Positions 1 through 12,016 are shown, counted from the first letter of the stretch. The stretch: DNA of 64,000 nt from Rotaria sordida (GCA_905250125.1 CAJNOL010000969.1:22285-86284); one strand, 5' to 3'. Program-made: numbers and translations. Notes: a model not told the origin generated them from the sequence alone.

Positions 1-149
1 CTTTAGCTGGAAATATTGTAACTAATAAATGTGGAAACCTCGGATTGAAATCCGAGAGTTATGTGTACTTCAAAAAGTGAATGAGACAGATGAGTCACCC
101 TAGAATGTGTGCACATCAAAATTGTCCTGGCAAACCCTTTCTGTAAACA

Positions 150-329
150 CTTGATTTCTATTGGCTACTGCTCAACCAATAGGATTTAGAGATGAATAGA
201 GCTCAGATTTGAACTCTTCACCTTGATTTACCCTATGAAACTCGTTTTTCCTATAACTTGATTTCTATTGGTTACCGTTCAACCAATGGGATTTCGAGGC
301 GAATGGAACATAGATCTGAGTTCTCCATT
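150..329. repeat. Two direct copies of a ~72-bp sequence
   Basis: Two imperfect direct copies start at about 150 and 257, each opening with CTTGATTTCTATTGG and carrying CAACCAAT about 20 bases later. They differ by scattered substitutions and are separated by about 35 bases. They lie within the putative element at 62-822. Confidence 0.6.
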
Positions 330-734
330 CTAGAAAACCTCGAACTATCATCTCTGTGATGGGAAGATAGAGCTCTAATTGTGGGTCACATAGAGCGTGG
401 ACAAAAACAGAACCGAATTCCGATTAATTATCTTTGCAATAGGCGAGTTAGCTTTCTTGTTTCTTTATGTTTTATATACCATTTTGTAGCTCGTGAAATT
501 CTCTATCGAATAGTATATAATAGTTGGGGTTTTATATGACTATGATAGGAAAAGTTTTTTATGAAAACAGAGAAGGGTCTATCTTCTCATAGGGAAAAAT
601 GACTATTTTTGCAATAACTCAGCAATGGTTCGGCCAATCCTTCTCATCTTCGAACTCGACCGAGATATTGTTAAGACTAAACTGTGTAGAAAATTTCATC
701 GCGATCTGACTCTCCTTTCAAAAGTTATCGTGTA

Positions 735-776
735 AACGGACGGACGGCCGGACGGCCGGACGGACGGACGGCCGGA
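735..776. repeat. GC-rich ACGG/CCGG simple repeat
   Basis: A short run of CGGACGG and CCGGACGG units, strongly GC-rich against its AT-rich surroundings. It follows a TTATCGTGTAAACGG sequence of a kind often seen in 3' regions of invertebrate repetitive elements; that association is from memory and unchecked. Confidence 0.7.
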
Positions 777-1199
777 CACACTGACCGATTCTAGAGTGTA
801 CTCACTTTTTGAGTACACAAAAAACGTTCAAAATTATCTCTCGAAACAGTGAATGATATTATTTTTCAAAACTCGTTCGAAAAATATAAAAGAAAAAATG
901 CACAAAACAAATAACCAATCTCAAGAAATGGTATTTATAAACACTTGAATGTTTTTTCTGATATTCTTACTTTTTTTAATGTATGTATGTCTTCTAGTGT
1001 CTTTTGCTTTGTTTTTTGTATAGTACATATTTATATAAAATTAACTATTTTGAACACGAATAAAATAAAGATAAACAATAATTAGTACAAAGATAAATAT
1101 TTATATATATTTATTATAATTACAATCATCCAAGCTTAGATACGCGAGTTAAAATTAAGATCACAGTCTTAGTTATCTTTATACAATTTTTTAAGAATT

Positions 1200-1240
1200 T
1201 CATTTTCGGTTCAGTTCGGTTCGGTTCGGTTCGGTTTAAA
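1200..1240. repeat. TTCGG microsatellite
   Basis: Several copies of GGTTC/TTCGG in tandem, with imperfect units at the edges. No coding or structural role is visible. Confidence 0.8.
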
Positions 1241-1292
1241 GATTTTGGTTTCGGTTCAGTTTAAATTCTGAAAAACTCGAACCATGCCCACC

Positions 1293-1770
1293 ACTGCTCG
1301 ATACCTTTATCATTGATTTTATTATCCCACAAATCAAATTCGATTAGATAATGATTCTTGTTAAGAGCATGGAGTTGTGCTATACCTTGCGGGCCCAAGT
1401 TATTTCTGCCGAGGTGAAGATAAGTAAGTCTTGAGTTTTGTAGAATTTGGTTGATATAAATAGCTCCATCGGGTCCTATATTGCTGTTTCACAAGTTCAA
1501 TGATTGCCATCTACGCATGTTTCATTGACACTCTTCGGTAAGAAGGCAGATGTTTTCATCGTCTACGATATTGTCTATGAAAATAGCATTTGAATCGTCA
1601 CGGGATTTTTCAATTAATTGTTGAAGTGGCGATGTATGATCACATTCTAGATAAAAGAAAAATGAAAGCAATCGAGAAAAACTAACGCTTGTGTAAAAAG
1701 ATTTGCTTCCAAGTTTTATCTTTGAATTCAAGAAAAGAGATTGGATTTTCATTGGGCGTTTGTACCTCAA
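1293..1770 (-). pseudogene. Leucine-rich-repeat protein fragment (broken)
   Basis: Read on the minus strand, 1517 down to 1293 encodes ribonuclease-inhibitor/NLR-type leucine-rich repeats: motifs such as NIGPDGA, LTYLHLGRNNLGPQG and DNKINDKG with the usual ~28-residue spacing. The frame continues upstream to about 1770 but is cut by two in-frame stops, one after LLTEECQ and one after SLNL. No NACHT domain or clear start is present. I read it as the decayed remnant of an NLR-like or LRR-only gene. The LRR identity is clear; the extent of the original gene is not. Confidence 0.7.
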
Positions 1771-2287
1771 ATATTTGATATGATATTATAGGAATAGTGA
1801 TTTGACAAGAGAAACTGTCTCTTCATAACTAACTAGTTGAGTCATCAGTAATATCATCAGTCTGATTTATTCTCTACGACTTGCCCAATGCATAGAGTAA
1901 TCTATGGTTTTTTGAAGTCGATTGTAAAATATAAAGAACAATAAGTCTGTGATAAGATGCTATCATCCCAGTTGTTTCAGTATATTCTAAGAAAGCTTTT
2001 GATATTAAAATGGAGAATGTTGTCTTCTCTAGTACGAACGCCTCATGTTCAGCAACGATAAACGAGACGAAAGAAGTGAGATCAAAAGTAAAACTGCTTT
2101 TGAATCACTAAAGCTGTTGTTTGTATGTAGAATTTGTACTGATAATTTTTAATCGTTCCGTGACATATGACTACTTTCAGTTATTGTAATTCTTTCTATG
2201 TTACTAAGAGTGAACAGTTCGTTTCGAAAACAAAACTCGGTTCAAGCTCTATTTTCATCGAATTCGAAGAAGTATTAGTATAATACT

Positions 2288-2310
2288 TACACCCACACTC
2301 CACACCCTCA
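2288..2310. repeat. Telomere-like C-rich motif (CCCACACTCCACACCC)
   Basis: A short C-rich stretch related to CCCACA, the complement of TGTGGG. It is complementary to the G-rich stretch at 2887-2903, so the pair could form an inverted repeat spanning about 600 bp, including the tRNA gene. Confidence 0.5.
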
Positions 2311-2415
2311 TGCCGGATTTCGAAACGACTTCTTTAGTCGAGCAAGAATCGTTTTCAGAAAATGGTTTTACTCAATTTATATAGAATGAATAGAAATGGA
2401 TATACAGTGCTTATC

Positions 2416-2488
2416 GTTCTGTTAGCGAAGTGGCTATCGCATCTGTCTCACACACAGAAGGTCGCAGGTTCGATTCCTGCACGGAACA
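2416..2488 (+). tRNA. tRNA-Val (anticodon CAC)
   Basis: The 73 bases fold as a complete cloverleaf by hand. The acceptor stem is GTTCTGT with ACGGAAC (one G-U pair), the D stem is GCGA with TCGC around an 8-base loop containing GG, the anticodon stem is TCTGT with ACAGA around CTCACAC, and the T stem is GCAGG with CCTGC around TTCGATT. The discriminator is A. The seven-base anticodon loop places CAC at positions 34-36, which reads GUG valine codons. There is no intron and CCA is not encoded, as expected for a eukaryotic nuclear tRNA. Both internal promoter boxes (A in the D arm, B around GGTTCGATTCC) are visible. Confidence 0.93.
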
Positions 2489-2769
2489 TATTTTTTCATT
2501 TTCTTTTCAGCAATCACCTTTTCATCTTCGATGTATCTTTGTTTATGTCAAAAGAAATGTATCAAGATAGATTTGAGATGATATCAAACTAATGGTTCTC
2601 ATGCAAAATTTCTCTGAAATCGATACTGTGTTTCTTCAATAAAAGATCGCACACATCTCGGTTTTTTTGTCTGTTGAAATCTTGAAAAATTGGATTTGAT
2701 CGATGACTTATTCGGAAATCAATTGAGAGGAAGCGCGGGTGAGGGTCTTTCTCTCCGCTCACATCCTAG

Positions 2770-4015
2770 ATGCATAATCATTTCATTGTTGCTCATGCTT
2801 TCCATACTTTCCAGAAACAAGACGATTTAGAAAAATCAGAATGTTTTGATATTTTGAACATTAATTGCAAAGATGGTGTATTTGATGGGTGTGAGTGTGG
2901 AGTTGGAGATGTGGATGTGAATCTTGAACAAAAGGAGACACCCACACCCACCCACAACGATTGGCGTTTGCTTGGTAAACGTTTCGGCTATTCGACCAGT
3001 GAATTGCGTCATTGGGCGCTGCAAATCGATCCGACCATGACTCTACAGAACGAATGGTTCATGACACATAAAACTGATGCAGAGATCTACGGTCTATTGA
3101 AAATACTTGACGAGATTGATCGACAAGATGTCGCTAAGATCATTCGAGACGCAATGGCTGCTGCAAGTGATCTCATTCCTGACGATATGTCCTTCGATAT
3201 CAAACGATTGCCTCCAGTGCTTCTGTCTTATCCAATGGAACTTGCAACAGGCCGTGTTGGACTTGAAAAGTCATTTGGAAGAAACGGGCTATGCCTGTTG
3301 GATGGATACCGGCCAGATGGGTGGTGCCAAAGTCGTGGTTTGTTGCATGAACACGGTTTATGCTCAATCAGAAAACTGTTCACGGGAAGTGCATTTGGCC
3401 GTGAGTACCGGCAAACTCTTGATTTCCTTGCAAATGGAGAAACAAAAGTGGCCACCCGAAAGAGCATTAGGTCTTATTATGAGTGAATATCTCTTCATTC
3501 GCTTCTTTGATCGCAAAGGCAATGATCCGGATTTCTGGGCCGCGGACAAGTTCACCGAACTTCTCGGTCAGATTCATTATCATGTGACGCCCGATTTTGA
3601 CATGATCACCGACCGCTATCGGGACTGGTTTGTACCTCGTGTTGATAATCTTATCTTTTTGCAACTAACGACCAACACGGACAATGACCAAGTGATCAAA
3701 AAAGAACAAGTCACTGATAACACATCACTGGTAGTCACGCATCCTCAAGTAATAATCTCCTACAAATGGGATCGTCAATTGGACGTTGTCGCACTGTACA
3801 AACGATTGACACAACTCGGCTATCGGTGTTGGCTCGGCATCTTTCAGATGGGTGGTGGCGATTCACTTTCGAGAAGATCGATGCGGGTATTCGGCATGCG
3901 AAGTGTGTTCTCGCTTGTGTCACGCCGAAATACACGCTATCCATCAATTGTCGACGAGAAAGTCCTCAGTCTACTGAGAGACGGCATACTTGAAGTACAC
4001 ATCGAAAAGCCTTAA
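2770..4015 (+). pseudogene. Death-TIR-TIR immune adaptor-like gene, frameshifted
   Basis: A Death domain is readable at about 2958-3170 (DWRLLGKRFGYSTSELRHWA, then LKILDEIDRQDVAKIIRDA). The PPV.LSY start of a TIR domain follows in the same frame, but the rest of TIR 1 (LDLKSHLEETGYACWMDTGQ, then SREVHLAVSTGK) lies in the next frame, so there is a shift near 3230. TIR 1 also lacks about 15-18 residues after MDTGQMGG. A second TIR (VIISYKWDRQLDVVALYKRL) starts near 3747, and its middle (EKIDAGIRHAKCVLACVTPK) and end (VLSLLRDGI) lie in different frames. At least three frameshifts plus a deletion make this a pseudogene. Intact relatives would be cytoplasmic signalling proteins of innate immunity or cell death. 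The TIR-TIR duplication is recognisable from the repeated motifs. Confidence 0.8.
2887..2958. repeat. Telomere-like G-rich/C-rich hairpin
   Basis: A G-rich arm (GGGTGTGAGTGTGG and GATGTGGATGTG) is followed about 25 bases later by a C-rich arm (CACCCACACCCACCCAC), so the strand can fold back. It belongs to a family of similar hairpins in this window and overlaps the start of the Death-TIR pseudogene, suggesting insertion into or next to that gene. Confidence 0.65.
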
Positions 4016-5570
4016 CGATATCTGCTGGAAATGAAACGATCGACCACAGCAACGGTGAAATCTGAGAAAGTCAATAAGCGTCTAGACAGAGTGAAAAGTA
4101 CACTGGTAAATCCACAAAGTCGAGTATGTTCGATTATGTGAACGCCACACACTTGATTTTTCTATGCGAATAGATGAGTATATTTTAACATTTATAAAAC
4201 TAGATTTTTATGCATTTGTTTTGACTTCTATAAAGCTAAGCCAACCGACAAAAGATGAATGAATATTCAAGAGAATGCGTCCAATTCATTGTACACGCCT
4301 CCAAAGAAGCACTAATCTTGAGGAAGCTTGAAGTTGAGAAATCATTTCTTTTATCGAAAATCTCGGCTCATTGAGTGTACGTGTATCTTTGTGGAAGACC
4401 AAACAACTGGCATCGAGACTCACACAAGCTCGCATATTCATTTTTTAGTATCCTGATCTAAATGCAATCTCTTAATTAGTCCACTTTTTTCATGTTATTG
4501 GATGTATTAGAAAAGTTCTTACTAATAATGTGTTACAATACGTGGAATTTTACCAAGAAGTAACGCATCAGACAATCATAGGTGAATAAATAACATGATT
4601 CTAATTATTACTCTACGGGCAAGTTTCCTCGGCATTACAGAAGATTGTTAGTCAAACATGTGACGTTCGTTGACTATGGAGAAAATATTAAATGTGAAGA
4701 AAGTGTATGACGATTTTCAGATAGAAGAAGTGTTAGCACTGATGGAATTATACTTCATTGAGCTTCTTCATATCATCAATCGTCAAATGTGATGATTTAT
4801 AATAGAATATATATTAGTGCAGATGGAGTTACACTTTATTATAATCCTTCATATAATACAATCGCCTCGTTTACATATAAAGGATACGTTTATATACGCA
4901 ATTAGGAGAGAGAAAAGGAAGAACAATGATGTAAAGGTAGAAAGATAAAAATAATACATGTGATGAGAAGAACTGATGAGTATAGATTGAACATCATGAA
5001 TATAATACAGTTAATCGACCGTTACGGTCACTACTTCACATATAACACATGCTTACATAGGAGAGAGCGAGAGAGGGAACAATGAGCACACACACAGGAC
5101 ATAGTGTAACGATTATTAAGGTATTGAAGAATTATTGAACACTATGAGTAATCATACGTATCGATACGATGATGAGTTGCAATCAGAGTGACATAACATA
5201 AGGATGACATCACATACAGGTGATAGTATATCACATCGGTATATATCTTGGCATAGAGTGAACAGAACGTAAAAGGCTCTCACTCTCTATAGTGTTCTAT
5301 ACTCGCATGTAAGAATGATCGTTTATTTGATCGTTATACATAATATGGAGTATGCGATAACGCATGCCGTGCATTCTGTCAAGACGATGTACCTATCGAT
5401 TCTGTAAGTGCATTGAATGACTCCTCTCCTCAGAATTTAGTTTCATTGACGAGAATAGAAAAGAGAAGAAGAACAAGAAAAGAAAATAGAGACTTAAGAA
5501 GTGCATCCTCATTTTGCATTCGAATTCTGATTATTTCTACTGTCGTTGTTCATAATACAATAAACGAAAC
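4016..5570. other. Intergenic; no gene recognised
   Basis: About 1.5 kb between the immune pseudogene and the aquaporin gene. It is AT-rich with purine-rich patches (GGAGAGAG-type runs near 4905 and 5060) and no convincing reading frame or RNA fold. The last few hundred bases presumably contain the aquaporin promoter and 5' UTR, but I see no motif that would locate them. Confidence 0.5.
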
Positions 5571-7679
5571 ATGGTCAAAACAGAAGTACTTCAACAATAT
5601 GCTATTCAACTTCTAGCAGAATGTTTTGCAACATGTATTCTAGTACTTTTTGGCGAAGCTGCTATTGCTAATTTTAAATTTGCTGGACAAGCTTCTAATT
5701 CTACACTTCCAGTCGGTATTGCATTTGGTGTCGGCGTTTTTTCTGGTAATATTAACAAAAATAAACTGATAAATCAGAGTAGCATCTAGGGTAATCAGTT
5801 TTTCGACACTGTCCAAAATGTTTTTAAAGATTCGTATTGATATTGTTGCTGTTTCTCCCCGTTAGTTTCAAACATGAAAGATAGAATATCATATTCAGTT
5901 TAGCAATCAAATCTTCGATTTGCAGTGTTACACTGATGGACAGTCAATTAAAATCTATTTCATTTTCTGACTCGTTATACAGCCTACACAAATCCGTTTA
6001 AGTTCTTTATCACATCAGTAGAATATTGATTCTTCATTTTTTTTTTCAATTGAATAATTTCTTTTCTTCTAATCGGCTCTTCTTGTTTTGATCAATAGCA
6101 TTCTCTTCACTGATATATTGATGATCTAAACTAGGCTATCTCTATCTATACTTCAAGCATGACCTCTATGCCTATCAAAATGAAACTGATTTTTTTTTTA
6201 CAAAGACTTACTTTTAAATCGCAATTCGATACAGTGACTAAGAGAAGTAGTCACAAGTTACAATAACTAAAGTTAATAATAATTAACTAAGGAACTAACC
6301 AACTTACTAGCGAATTTTTCACTCTAAAAAATTATTATCTTAAATGTAATTACAAGAAACTTTCTAAAAAAAATCAGAGTCTCTATAGAGAAACAAGTGA
6401 AAAAATATTTCATGTGTACAAGATCGAATCCAAATTATTTTATATTTTTAACCTGAACTCATTTAGTATATACAGATCATCAGATGTCAGAAAATCTTGT
6501 CAATATAAATAATCATCAACCATATTTCTTTTCATTATCAGTAAGTGAGAAATTAATTCGGTACTAATTTTAAGTAATCAAATATTTCTTCATTTATTGG
6601 AACTATTATCTATTTTTTGCTGTATTGACCAATCTAAGCCTAGCGATTTTATTGGAAAAAAAAATCTATACGCATTTGGACATGTTATTCGATCTAAAAA
6701 GAGGTGTAGTTTTTTTAACAGAAACGAAACATATCACTGTTTGTTTTAAAACATATAAAAATCTATCCGTTGATTTGTTTTCTTTGTTCTAGCGATGATG
6801 ATTGGTGGACCAATTACCGGTATAAGAAAGACATAAGTATTGCTCTTATTAGAACTCTGTATCGATTGTTTTAGGTGCACATCTCAATCCAGCTGTAAGC
6901 ATAGCTTTAATGACTATTCGTAAACTCAAACCATTACAGTGTATCTTCCGCATTATCGGTCAAATATCAGGTGCATTTTTAGCTGCTCTTTTGGTCTATC
7001 TTGTCTACTTTAATCAATTTAATATATTCGATGGTGGTCTACGACAAGTGACAGGTCCTAATGGTACAGCTGATATTTTCTTCACAATGCCTGCCAAAGA
7101 TATACCTCAATGGAATACATTTATAGATCAATTTGTCAGTACTGGTTGTCTGATGATCTTTGTCATGGCAGTAACATATGTAAGATAGTAACTTGGAATA
7201 GATGATTGATTTATCATTCTATGTAGGAATATAATCATATGATTTCGGATGTAGCTAAACCATTTGCATTTGCGATAGTCGTTATGACGCTCATTTGTGC
7301 TTTTTCAATAAATGCAGGAGCTGCACTTAATCCGGTATGTATATACTGATCTACAATGTGTTATTCTTTATCTTTCTTCCGTACACTTTAGGCTCGTGAT
7401 TTAGGTCCACGTCTTTTTGGAATATTTGTCTATGGTTGGAATGATGTATTTCAAGTACATAACTATTTCTTTTGGGTACCGATACTAGGTCCAACTTTCG
7501 GAGCCATTTTTGGCGCGTGGATCTATACAGGTTACACTTGGCTTATCAAGCACTATGGCCATTTTCCCAACACTGAACATACTGATGTTGATGGAAAAAT
7601 CGATCTCGGCGACATACAAACAAAATATGTTGATGATGCACATAAACTTCAACAAAAGTTCACAAAAGTGAACGGTTAG
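5571..7679 (+). CDS. Aquaglyceroporin (MIP family), five exons
   Basis: Exons are 5571-5745, 6793-6819, 6875-7179, 7227-7334 and 7392-7679; all four introns have GT-AG ends and the joined frame gives 300 residues, normal for the family. Both pore motifs are present: NPAVS in exon 3 (after GAHL) and NPARD, split across the exon 4/5 junction (GAALNP then ARDLGPRLFG). Aspartate after the second NPA is characteristic of glycerol-conducting members rather than water-only aquaporins. Six hydrophobic segments are apparent, including LLAECFATCILVLFGEAAIA at the start and FVMAVTY late in exon 3. Exon 2 is a 27-base microexon coding only the loop before the first NPA. The start ATG opens the frame directly before the first membrane segment. 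Expected role: plasma-membrane channel for water, glycerol and small neutral solutes. The ORF is intact. Confidence 0.93.
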
Positions 7680-7793
7680 ATCAAAATCATGCGATTATGA
7701 ATTGATAGTACTGTTGCATTTAGTCTACCCTTTTCATGTTCAGTACTTGTTGTGTTGTTTCATGTAATTAATTTTTATCTTACAATGAAAAAT

Positions 7794-7799
7794 ATTAAA
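7794..7799 (+). terminator. Poly(A) signal ATTAAA for the aquaglyceroporin gene
   Basis: ATTAAA lies about 115 bases after the aquaporin stop codon and is the first poly(A)-signal-like hexamer there. This is sequence match only. Confidence 0.5.
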
Positions 7800-8149
7800 T
7801 AGCATGAAGATACTTGATAAAAAGAGTGGTTATTGACTGAAAATGAGATTCAGCTCTTGAAGTGACTGTCTTTTATCCGAGATAATAAAAAATGGTGAGC
7901 TTGTCTGCAGTCAGCTTTTATGAACAGAAGCTATAAAGAAAACCTTTGACAAGACAAGATTGACTCTAGATGAAATCGTTTATCATTTTTATATTCATCC
8001 AAATCTCATGGTCAGAACTAAACTATCGATTGAGTAGAAAAAATATTGAAGTTAGGTGTTCAGATCGAATAAAATAGTTCCCATTTCATCATTGATGGCT
8101 GTTTGCCGGACCATAGGCGCTCCATTTTGATCAATCTGCATATTAACTT

Positions 8150-9655
8150 ACTGATGGAGAATGTAATAGATTGAGAGCTACATCTGTTCCTTTTCTAATA
8201 CGAATATTTTTTCTATCTTTGATTACACAAGTATTATCTTCAACTGCTGTACGAAGTAATATGGGTATAGGTTGATGGAATTGTAATGATTCTTTCAATA
8301 CTACTTTCGTGTAAGTCAAGAAAGAAGTTGTCGATGCTACTGTTTCGTGATCGCCGCTTAATACTGAATCGATTTCAGTTTGACATCGATGATATACATA
8401 TCGAGATTATTTGCCAGATGGTAGAGTGTTCAAGCCATCAAAGTTGATGTTGTCTCATGTCCGGCGAGTACTATAGACAATAAAATATGTTCCATATATT
8501 TGTAAGCGCTGAAGAAACAAAAAAAGGGAGTCTAAATGATCACCATTCCACTTAGCTCATCATCATGAAGCACGATCGAACTCCTAGAAATGTTTTTCAT
8601 TGAAAAAAAAAATCTTTCGATTATTATTATTATTATCTGAATCGAACTTATTTTCTACAATGATACTATTCTGGGACATATGAAGTACTTACCAAAAATA
8701 ACTGCATCATCGGAAACTTTCGAGTTTTCTCATCTCCACATACCGATAAAATTAAATCAAGTAAATCAGGTCCTATAGTTTGAAATAGAAAAAATAACGA
8801 AATTATATTCAAACCTTTACAAACCGATTTAGTAAAATCCTCTTTTCGCTGATTAATAATGCACTGAACAACATGTTTGATATCTTGCTTTGACTAATCA
8901 ATACGATGTTTGTCATGCAGTGGCAATTGATTGATGAACGGAGTAATGGCAACAATATTGAACATCCACTTTTCTAATTCCTCCATTACTATTGTAATAC
9001 TTCGAGAGATGAACTCATGAACGTGTTGGTTTCCTATTATTTTCGTTCCAAATATACATCTAATTACAATATCAAATGTAAGATCTGTCATCATAAGAGA
9101 AATCATAGAATTGATATTTTGATGTTGAAACACAGGAGCAACTAGGCGTCGATGTCGAGTATGATTGTTGTCTCCAGCCAATAAGATATTTTTATAACTA
9201 AGCAATGCTTCAAGAGTTGATTGTTCGAGTGCAACCCTGTAGTAGGCACATACATTTGTTTTTACGACGTCTTCGATTAATGATGAATCACTGATACTGA
9301 GCCAAGCCCTAGGACTGAATGACGTATGATAATAGTCACCAAATTTGGTCGTCATCATTTTATCATAAGAATAAGGATCATCGACATGGAAAGCTTAACA
9401 ACTCTCTAATAAATCGCCAATTATCAGTATGTATTGTCCTGGAATCCTGTATTTTCAAAAGTCATTGCACATATGGCATAGGTGGAGTATCCACAATTTA
9501 ATGAGACGATAAAGCATAAATAATAATGATTCTACTAGCAATAGAGCGCACAACATGCCTGTGATCAGCACACAAAAAAAGCAACAAGATGTGTAAGTCT
9601 TTCTACTGATAATAGATTCATCTTCTAACAGTTGCTGCATGCGCATCTTGTGCAT
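8150..9655 (-). pseudogene. Cytochrome P450 pseudogene, 3' truncated
   Basis: The minus strand from 9655 begins with a hydrophobic anchor (CCFFCVLITGMLCALLLVES), as in microsomal P450s. After stops it continues with FGDYYHTSFSPRAW, a C-helix-like NNHTRHRRLVAPVFQ region, an exon ending near 8820, and the I-helix motif AGHETTS at about 8460. Several in-frame stops are visible (one in the linker after GDLLESC, one before SKQDIKHVVQ, one directly after the I-helix where TGG appears to have become TGA), and there is a frameshift just beyond. The K-helix reads KESLQFHQPIP, so the invariant Arg of ExxR is Gln. Matches stop near 8150, with no PERF or cysteine heme-binding loop. It cannot encode an active enzyme. 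The I-helix and C-helix resemble clan 3 or clan 4 P450s; the subfamily is not determined. Confidence 0.88.
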
Positions 9656-10694
9656 TGACTAAAAAAGTTTTCAACACAATTCTTAGAAAATTGAAAGGTG
9701 CAACAAGATGAAATATCACGATCCTTGAAGGAGATAGTGTAGATTTTCTCTTTATCCATATACCACGCCTCATGCCAAAGCAACTGGAAACTTTTATTTA
9801 GAATCGTTCTTCTTAAGTAGAATCATTTAAAATTGCAGTTATATATTATGGATCGGTGGTCGTCTAGTCTGAGCCTTTTTGACAGTCTCACTTCATACGA
9901 TAACTGTGGGTGTGCGTTGACAAGCAAGAGAAAGTGGTGTCAATTCTCTCTTTAAAATGATTAATTGTGCTAGTTCGAGCTCAAAGATTCGGCTGAACAT
10001 ATGGTTCTCGATGTTCAAAGAATTTAGTCGAGATTATCAACTTACTTGAATCCAATGCGATAGTAGGGAACATTCTATCGAAAAATTGATCCAAATAAAC
10101 CAACAAACTAATCTATACTGTATAACAGGTTGATTCTACTTGAGTTTATCATGTATAGTAATGAATAACGTCATAGCACGAATTGGAATTCGCAATACTG
10201 AACTAATGATATGTGTAAGATAGGAATTATAGTATTTCTAGATTTTATTGTTGCTGTTTCTGATGATTCCGGAAAATCAATTATCAATTGCAATATAGAT
10301 CATTAATTTTTTTGTCAGATGTCACATGGAAAGAGTTGGAGAAAAGGTCAAAGACCGAGTCTCGGTGAGAAATTCGAAAAACAGTATGCTTCCCTATCGA
10401 CAATTTACAGTATTGACAAGGAAAGATTGTGAACTATTGTCTTTCGTTTTTTTTGTTTTTTTTTGAGATCTTTAATCTAGATTGACCGTTGAAACTATAG
10501 TTGTTGTTGTCCCGTCTGAACGATGTAAGGAACGATTCATTCATCGATTCTCATTGGTATTTCCTCACGATGAAAAACCAAGTTAAAGAAGAGATCGAAA
10601 TGACACATCGATCTGAGCAAAAAGAAATATAAATATTTTTCCCTTTTTAATATCTTGAACAAGTCAAAACGAATTGTTTCGTAACATTTTCATA

Positions 10695-10744
10695 CGGGTG
10701 TGAGAGTGGTCTATCGGTCTTCTCTTCAACTACACTCACACCCA
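10695..10744. repeat. Telomere-like G-rich/C-rich hairpin
   Basis: GGGTGTGAGAGTG pairs with CACTCACACCC about 25 bases downstream, giving a near-perfect 11-13 bp stem. Same family as the hairpin at 2887. Confidence 0.7.
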
Positions 10745-11100
10745 TAGTACAGACTGTGCTGAGATGTGAACAATTAACATAAAATTTAATAATTAGATCA
10801 ATCCATTATCTTACTTGTAATGATAATTTTTGTACTGGAATTAATTATGCATCATAGTGAGATGCATATAGAAAGAAACTAAAAACGTACTCGACGAATC
10901 AACGGAAATTGAATAAGCATTGCAGTATAATAGTGTAGATATGAAAGTATCAGACATCGAGTTTATCGCAAAAGACTTGAAAACATTGAGTTGAATATGA
11001 GTACTTTTCATAGTAAACAGAGACTGATTTGTTTCACTTTTTATTCCTTATAAATCCTAAGAAAAAAATTGTTCAATTGATCAATAAGCACTCAGTGTTA

Positions 11101-11150
11101 AGGGTGTGGATGTGGATGTGAGTAAAAGGAAGATTAGAACCCACACCCTT
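11101..11150. repeat. Telomere-like G-rich/C-rich hairpin
   Basis: AGGGTGTGGATGTGGATGTG is followed by an AG-rich spacer and then CCCACACCCTT, which pairs with the first 11 bases. Confidence 0.7.
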
Positions 11151-11256
11151 ACAATCACCTAGACCTGCACAGTAGCCGCTTTATTGTGCAGGTTTTGAGG
11201 GATGTTTAACTTTCCAATAATGAAAAATTTTCAGTTTTACCTAACATAAACACAAT

Positions 11257-11317
11257 AAGGGTGGATGTGGGTGTGAGCGTTCCTATTCTTCAGTGTCGCC
11301 CACACCCACACCACACC
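11257..11317. repeat. Telomere-like G-rich/C-rich hairpin
   Basis: AAGGGTGGATGTGGGTGTG is followed by about 22 bases and then CCCACACCCACACCACACC. It lies about 110 bp from the previous hairpin in the same orientation. Confidence 0.7.
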
Positions 11318-12016
11318 ATTTCTTTCTATTTACTACTATATTCGATTTTCTGTTATCTTTCAGTGAAAAGTTCGAAACAACATGATCGTTTCTCAAAAGA
11401 AAGAGCTGGTTTAATGACACAAGTGTTCTCATTTCTCATCATTAAATTTTTTTTTCATACATCATGCACATATATCTTGCATCTATCTTGTGCAATAACT
11501 GCTATTTGTTTCTTCTCACAAACAACGAAGACTCACATGTCACTCACATTCTAGTACTCTATTGTGCTATAAAAATGGTCGTGAAACTGTTGTGCTTTAC
11601 AGGTTTGATAATACACTATTGAAATCGTATTCTTTTGCAATTTTATCATGTTTGATACCTTTCAAGTGTTCCATCACCAAAATGAGGGACACATATTAGA
11701 AGTGTTCAGGAAACGTTTCCTCTCTTGTATGAAGAGTACAATGGCACTCGGGTATTTCTTTTTCGAAATAGCAAGACGTAGTGTATAAATCAATAGTGAC
11801 AAAAAAGTGAAATCGTGTTCATACGCGAAAAAAAAAGAAAGTTAAATAACGTTTCAAAACGATGCTTCGATTTAGTCTTCTCGTTAGGAAAATGCCAATT
11901 ATATTCACGTTGAACTTAAGAAAAGTCATCAGACTAATAGAAACTTTCTAATTCCTATAAAGCACCTACCTTGCGATGAAAATACTTCGCTACAATTTTT
12001 TTTAATCTCGTTCAAG

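Larger units (their letters stand above)
62..822. repeat. Putative foldback-type element with diverged inverted ends
   Basis: The sequence near 62-118 (GTGTACTTCAAAAAGTG followed by CCCTAGAATGTGTG) resembles the reverse complement of 770-822 (CACTGACC, TCTAGAGTGTACTCAC, GAGTACACAAA). This suggests the two ends of one old inverted-repeat element. The right end also contains a perfect 8-bp hairpin, GTGTACTC with GAGTACAC. No transposase reading frame is visible inside. The matching is by eye and diverged, so the limits are approximate. Confidence 0.45.
9656..12016. other. Intergenic; contains hairpin repeats, no gene recognised
   Basis: About 2.4 kb of AT-rich sequence. Apart from three telomere-like hairpins (10695-10744, 11101-11150, 11257-11317) I see no supported feature. 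A 97-codon frame at 11261-11554 starts at the third hairpin and looks like chance. Confidence 0.5.

Noticed and set aside
2362..2592. 76-codon frame spanning the tRNA gene
   Set aside because: It overlaps the complete tRNA-Val cloverleaf and has no protein features.
11261..11554. 97-codon plus-strand frame
   Set aside because: It begins in a repeat hairpin and has no domain, splice context or biased codon use.
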